Below are positions 63,095 through 64,000 of a stretch of DNA of 64,000 nucleotides, in pieces (positions within the stretch are counted from its first letter, which is position 1; each line of letters starts with the position of its first letter). The notes beneath the pieces were generated by a model that did no database searches, was not told the origin of the DNA, and saw nothing but the letters and a program-made list of their open reading frames with translations. Source of the stretch: CAXBID01 sp963815305 (GTDB lineage Bacteria; Bacteroidota; Bacteroidia; Flavobacteriales; Flavobacteriaceae); the NCBI GenBank assembly GCA_963815305.1, contig CAWFFW010000001.1:930001-994000 (forward strand). The letters are read 5' to 3'. A program made the position numbers and the translations under genes.

Positions 63095-64000
63095 TTAATT
63101 TTTGTAAAATGGCAATTTCACTACAGTTGCAGGAATGGCGTTTTTACGAATTTGAATACTTATTTTGCTATTAATATCGCTTAAAGTCGTTGGTACATAA
63201 CCTAAACCAATGCCTTTTCCTAAACTTGGCGACATGGTGCCCGAAGTAACCACACCTATTTTATTACCGCTTCCATCTACAATATCATAACCGTGTCTTG
63301 GAACACCGCGTTCATCTAACTCAAATGCTACTAATTTACGTTCAGAACCTCGTTCTTTCTCAGCTTTTAAAGTCTCAGAATTGGTGAAGTCTTTAGTAAA
63401 TTTTGTTATCCAGCCTAAACCCGCTTCAATAGGCGAGGTGGTATCATCAATATCGTTACCGTATAGGCAGTAGCCCATTTCTAAACGTAACGTATCACGA
63501 GCTGCAAGGCCAATGGGTTTTATTCCGAAATCTGCTCCAGCTATAAATACCTTATCCCAAATTTGCTTTACTTCAGAGTTTTTACAATAAATTTCAAATC
63601 CGCCACTTCCAGTGTAACCTGTTGCTGAAATTATTACGTGTTCAATATCTGCAAAATCACCGACTACAAAATTGTAGAATTTTATAGCAGATAAATCATG
63701 ACTTGTAATGCTTTGCATCGCTTCAATGGCTTTAGGACCTTGAATAGCTAGTAAAGAATAGTTCTCACTTAAATCGCGCATCGAAGCACCAACATTATTT
63801 TTAGAACTTATCCAATTCCAATCTTTTTCAATATTACTGGCGTTAACTACCAATAAATATTGGTTTTCTTTTAATTTATATATAATTAAATCATCAACAA
63901 TACCACCATCATCATTTGGCAAACAGCTATATTGTGCTTTTCCAATAGTTAATTTAGAAGCATCATTACTCGATACTTTTTGAATCAATTCTAATGCATG
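63095..64000 (-). CDS. gcvT: Glycine cleavage system T protein, 5' end outside the window
   Basis: Aminomethyltransferase of the glycine cleavage system, which passes the methylene group of glycine to tetrahydrofolate. About 302 codons are present. The reading frame stays open to the window edge (HALELIQKVSSNDASKL), so the apparent TTG start at 63988 is artificial; about 60 N-terminal residues lie outside. Conserved segments include GKAQYSCLPNDDGGIVDDL, ATGYTGSGGFEIYC, AARDTLRLEMGYCLYGND and GVVTSGTMSPSLGKGIGLGYV. Confidence 0.95.
   Translation of the reverse strand, partial: HALELIQKVSSNDASKLTIGKAQYSCLPNDDGGIVDDLIIYKLKENQYLLVVNASNIEKDWNWISSKNNVGASMRDLSENYSLLAIQGPKAIEAMQSITSHDLSAIKFYNFVVGDFADIEHVIISATGYTGSGGFEIYCKNSEVKQIWDKVFIAGADFGIKPIGLAARDTLRLEMGYCLYGNDIDDTTSPIEAGLGWITKFTKDFTNSETLKAEKERGSERKLVAFELDERGVPRHGYDIVDGSGNKIGVVTSGTMSPSLGKGIGLGYVPTTLSDINSKISIQIRKNAIPATVVKLPFYKN

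Overview
The window reads as chromosome of a marine-type member of the Flavobacteriaceae (Bacteroidota). The evidence is low GC, A-rich start regions without strong Shine-Dalgarno sequences, promoters of the TAnnTTTG type, type IX secretion (T9SS) genes (porQ, a PorP/SprF protein, a giant adhesin with a gliding-motility C-terminal domain), a DnaX without the zinc cysteines, and family-specific proteins such as DUF3822, DUF3291 and the flavobacterial MiaE. I see no rRNA, tRNA, prophage, insertion sequence or CRISPR array. The genus cannot be fixed from the sequence alone.

Layout. 1-15 kb is mostly housekeeping: glmM, an LPS-type acyltransferase and a rhomboid protease on divergent promoters, lon, porQ-cmk, a BON/LysM protein, rpsA with a structured leader, then a tight run pyrR-pyrB-small protein-DUF3291-rnz, and pdxH. 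15.1-15.6 kb holds a CAP-domain lipoprotein. 15.9-21.65 kb is the four-gene ligase-associated DNA-damage cassette (exonuclease, ATP-dependent ligase, Lhr-like helicase, PdeM phosphoesterase). It is preceded by a perfect 24-bp palindrome, and its helicase gene is broken by one extra base. 21.7-32.5 kb (minus strand) is a T9SS surface-adhesin locus: giant HYR-repeat protein, PorP/SprF-like protein and two PorE-like OmpA proteins. The adhesin has a frameshift near its N-terminus and carries a duplicated 753-bp three-domain block.

33.3-36.8 kb is a polyphosphate block (SixA-like phosphatase, ppk1, ppx). It is followed by a small beta-barrel protein, miaE, a lipoprotein and dnaX (minus strand), a YfcC-type transporter, and an NHL-repeat lipoprotein. 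The RNase P RNA gene (rnpB) lies at 43.34-43.66 kb with promoter and terminator; next to it is the 3' remnant of a SnoaL-like/ester-cyclase gene. 44-46.1 kb is a minus-strand operon ending in rsmD. 46.25-48.4 kb holds a RecD-like helicase and a DUF4126 protein.

48.4-52.2 kb is a five-gene plus-strand unit: kdsB, a HAD phosphatase, a CAT-fold acyltransferase, a KdnB-like Kdo 8-oxidase and a PlsC-type acyltransferase. It points to 8-amino-Kdo in the lipopolysaccharide core. 52.3-64 kb, mostly minus strand, holds a large zinc metalloprotease, a NYN/OST-HTH nuclease, a DUF3500 protein, an esterase, a YebC regulator, a zinc-ribbon membrane protein paired with an SPFH protein, a PCD/DCoH protein, a RmlD-like reductase, glutaminase, and gcvT cut by the window end.

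The observations most worth following up are the palindrome in front of the DNA-repair cassette, the two single-base frameshifts in otherwise intact long genes, the higher-order repeat in the adhesin, and the kdsB-to-plsC operon with its unexplained acyltransferase.
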